Below the pieces are notes generated by a model. That model did no database searches, was not told the origin of the DNA, and worked only from the letters and a program-made list of their open reading frames with translations. From Pseudomonadota bacterium (GTDB lineage: Bacteria > Pseudomonadota > Gammaproteobacteria > Pseudomonadales > Azotimanducaceae): a stretch of DNA of 6,258 nucleotides. The DNA lies in NCBI GenBank assembly GCA_027622495.1, contig JAQBYL010000260.1:1-6258 (forward strand), given 5' to 3'. The translations under genes and the position numbers were made by a program. How positions within the stretch are numbered: position 1 is the stretch's first letter; each line of letters begins with the position of its first letter. Of this stretch, positions 5,540 through 6,258 are shown piece after piece.

Positions 5540-6258
5540 TTTGAGGTTTGCTTGATACGCATGGCGGTGGCTTTCTGCTGCACGAAATCGGCTTTGAGCT
5601 GCTCGATGCGTTCGTGCGAAAGGGCGTCTACGTTCATGAAGTCATACTTCCAGCTTTCATCATCCGCCCACTTCAACGGGTTTACGGCAGTGGTGCCCGG
5701 TTGGTCGGCGCTCTCAAACATCTGCAGGGCCAGGTCCAGTGTCGCCTCCTGCGACGCCGCATCATGAGGTCGGCCAGCTGAATTCCCCAGCGGAAAATCG
5801 CTGAACAGAAAGCGCGGTACGCCAGCCTGTTCGACGATATCTCTGGCACAACCCATGATCACGGTGGCAATGCCGTGGTTTTCAAGATGGCGGGCAATCA
5901 GACTCACGGTCTGGTGACATACGGGTCAGCTTGGCACCAGCAGGGCCAGGTCAGCGTTCTGCGCGATGCAAGCAGCCAGAGCGGCTTCTGCGTCCACATC
6001 CATAGTGACCCGCTGGCTGCGGTTGGTGGGTACGCCAATAAGATCGGCAGCGAGGCTACCGATCCTGCCTGCCACAACCGCCGCCTGCAGGGCGCGCACA
6101 GGCAGCCAGGTAGCCGGGTCTTCAGCGCTGCTGTATTTGCGGTCGTACCCCAGGTGAGAGATGCGCAGATCCGGGATGGGATCAAGTGGCCGGCTATAAA
6201 CGGTAAAAAATTTTGCATCGGCGTTGTAGGCGGCACCGGGGCCCTGATCAGCCAGATC
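5536..6258 (-). CDS. Selenocysteine-containing GrdB/PrdB-family reductase (selenoprotein B), 5' end beyond window
   Basis: The frame enters from the right edge and gives 240 residues with TGA as codon 111 (5926-5928). With TGA read as selenocysteine the site is LALLVPS-U-PVCHQTVSL, a UxxC redox pair. What is seen downstream: the helix SLIARHLENHGI, the strand ATVIMGCARDIVEQAGVP, and RFLFSDFPLGNSAGRP, the proline/glycine-rich loop of the glycine/sarcosine/betaine reductase component B family (also D-proline reductase PrdB). Upstream of the TGA, TWLPVRALQAAVVAGRIGSL and the IAQNADLALLVPS strand continue the same fold in the same frame, so the TGA is inside one gene. In the clostridial enzymes the Sec attacks the C-N bond of the substrate. 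The proteobacterial relatives have no settled substrate, so only reductase chemistry is inferred. A SECIS-like hairpin follows the TGA. A caller ignoring Sec would report only a GTG-started 123-residue piece (5536-5907). The stop overlaps the GTG of the decayed regulator. Confidence 0.88.
5899..5913 (-). promoter_or_regulatory. Bacterial SECIS-like hairpin after the UGA
   Basis: On the minus strand CAGAC pairs perfectly with GUCUG around the loop CGUGA. The stem starts 12 nt after the UGA, so the loop lies 17 nt after it. E. coli fdhF needs a short stem-loop about 11 nt downstream with G and U exposed in the loop, and this one has GU at loop positions 2-3. The SelB-tRNA-Sec complex would bind here. 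The hairpin is inside the coding sequence, covering part of codons for HQTVSL. Confidence 0.75.
5926..5928 (-). other. In-frame UGA decoded as selenocysteine
   Basis: TGA on the minus strand sits between the AGC (Ser) and CCC (Pro) codons, three residues before a Cys codon, giving UPVC. Reading is open on both sides in the same frame, with family-like sequence in both halves. In GrdB-type proteins this site holds Sec, or Cys in non-selenium homologues. Confidence 0.87.

Noticed and set aside
5332..5767. Plus-strand open frames of 70 and 135 codons opposite the AraC remnant and the selenoprotein
   Set aside because: They are antisense to better supported minus-strand reading and have Arg/Ala/Pro-rich shadow composition.
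5905..5907. GTG at 5907 as the true start of a 123-residue protein
   Set aside because: Family-like sequence continues upstream through the TGA, and this GTG lies inside the SECIS hairpin with no Shine-Dalgarno.
5926..5928. TGA as a nonsense mutation making a pseudogene
   Set aside because: It falls exactly at the UxxC active site, a hairpin of SECIS type follows at the right distance, and the rest of the frame is intact.
5904..6236. Minus-strand 110-codon open frame starting MPPTTPMQNFLPF over the upstream half of the selenoprotein
   Set aside because: It is a different frame from the family-like sequence, is rich in Trp, Cys, Arg and Leu without any motif, and is explained as a shadow of the Sec-containing gene.

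Overview
The window reads as chromosomal DNA of a proteobacterium-like bacterium. It has moderately GC-rich coding with G/C-ending codons, compact gene spacing, Shine-Dalgarno start sites and one intrinsic terminator. The protein types (a GPH-type MFS carrier, a FadE-like acyl-CoA dehydrogenase, and a GrdB-family selenoprotein of the kind seen outside clostridia) fit a heterotrophic, perhaps marine, gamma- or alphaproteobacterium. That placement is inference. No mobile element, tRNA, rRNA or CRISPR array is visible.

Left part (1-3676). The 3' end of a PLP aminotransferase on the + strand meets a leftward gene set head-on. In transcription order that set is a GPH-type MFS symporter, metY (O-acetylhomoserine sulfhydrylase) and a small CoA-binding protein. 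The last two are tightly linked: the ribosome-binding site of the CoA-binding gene touches the metY stop codon. The two convergent stop codons at 263-272 lie in one 12-base palindrome.

Middle (3677-5002). A short divergent spacer separates the MFS gene from a + strand acyl-CoA dehydrogenase. That enzyme lacks Glu at the usual C-terminal catalytic position but has one at the helix-G position. It ends at a rho-independent hairpin whose better U-tract lies on the minus strand, so it may serve both converging transcripts.

Right part (5003-6258). This is the most interesting region. On the minus strand a reading frame enters from the right edge and runs to 5536 with one in-frame TGA at 5926-5928. 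The peptide around it reads VPS-U-PVCHQTV, a UxxC redox motif. A 5-bp stem with a 5-nt CGUGA loop starts 12 nt after the TGA, as expected for a bacterial SECIS. This is a selenocysteine protein of the glycine/sarcosine/betaine/proline reductase B (GrdB/PrdB) family. Ordinary translation breaks it into a short downstream ORF starting at 5907 plus nothing recognisable upstream. Directly after it, with a GTGA stop/start overlap, lies a decayed AraC-type regulator: an N-terminal scrap, a frame change, then most of an HTH domain that is cut off. Between this pseudogene and the terminator is a perfect 10-bp inverted repeat of unknown role.
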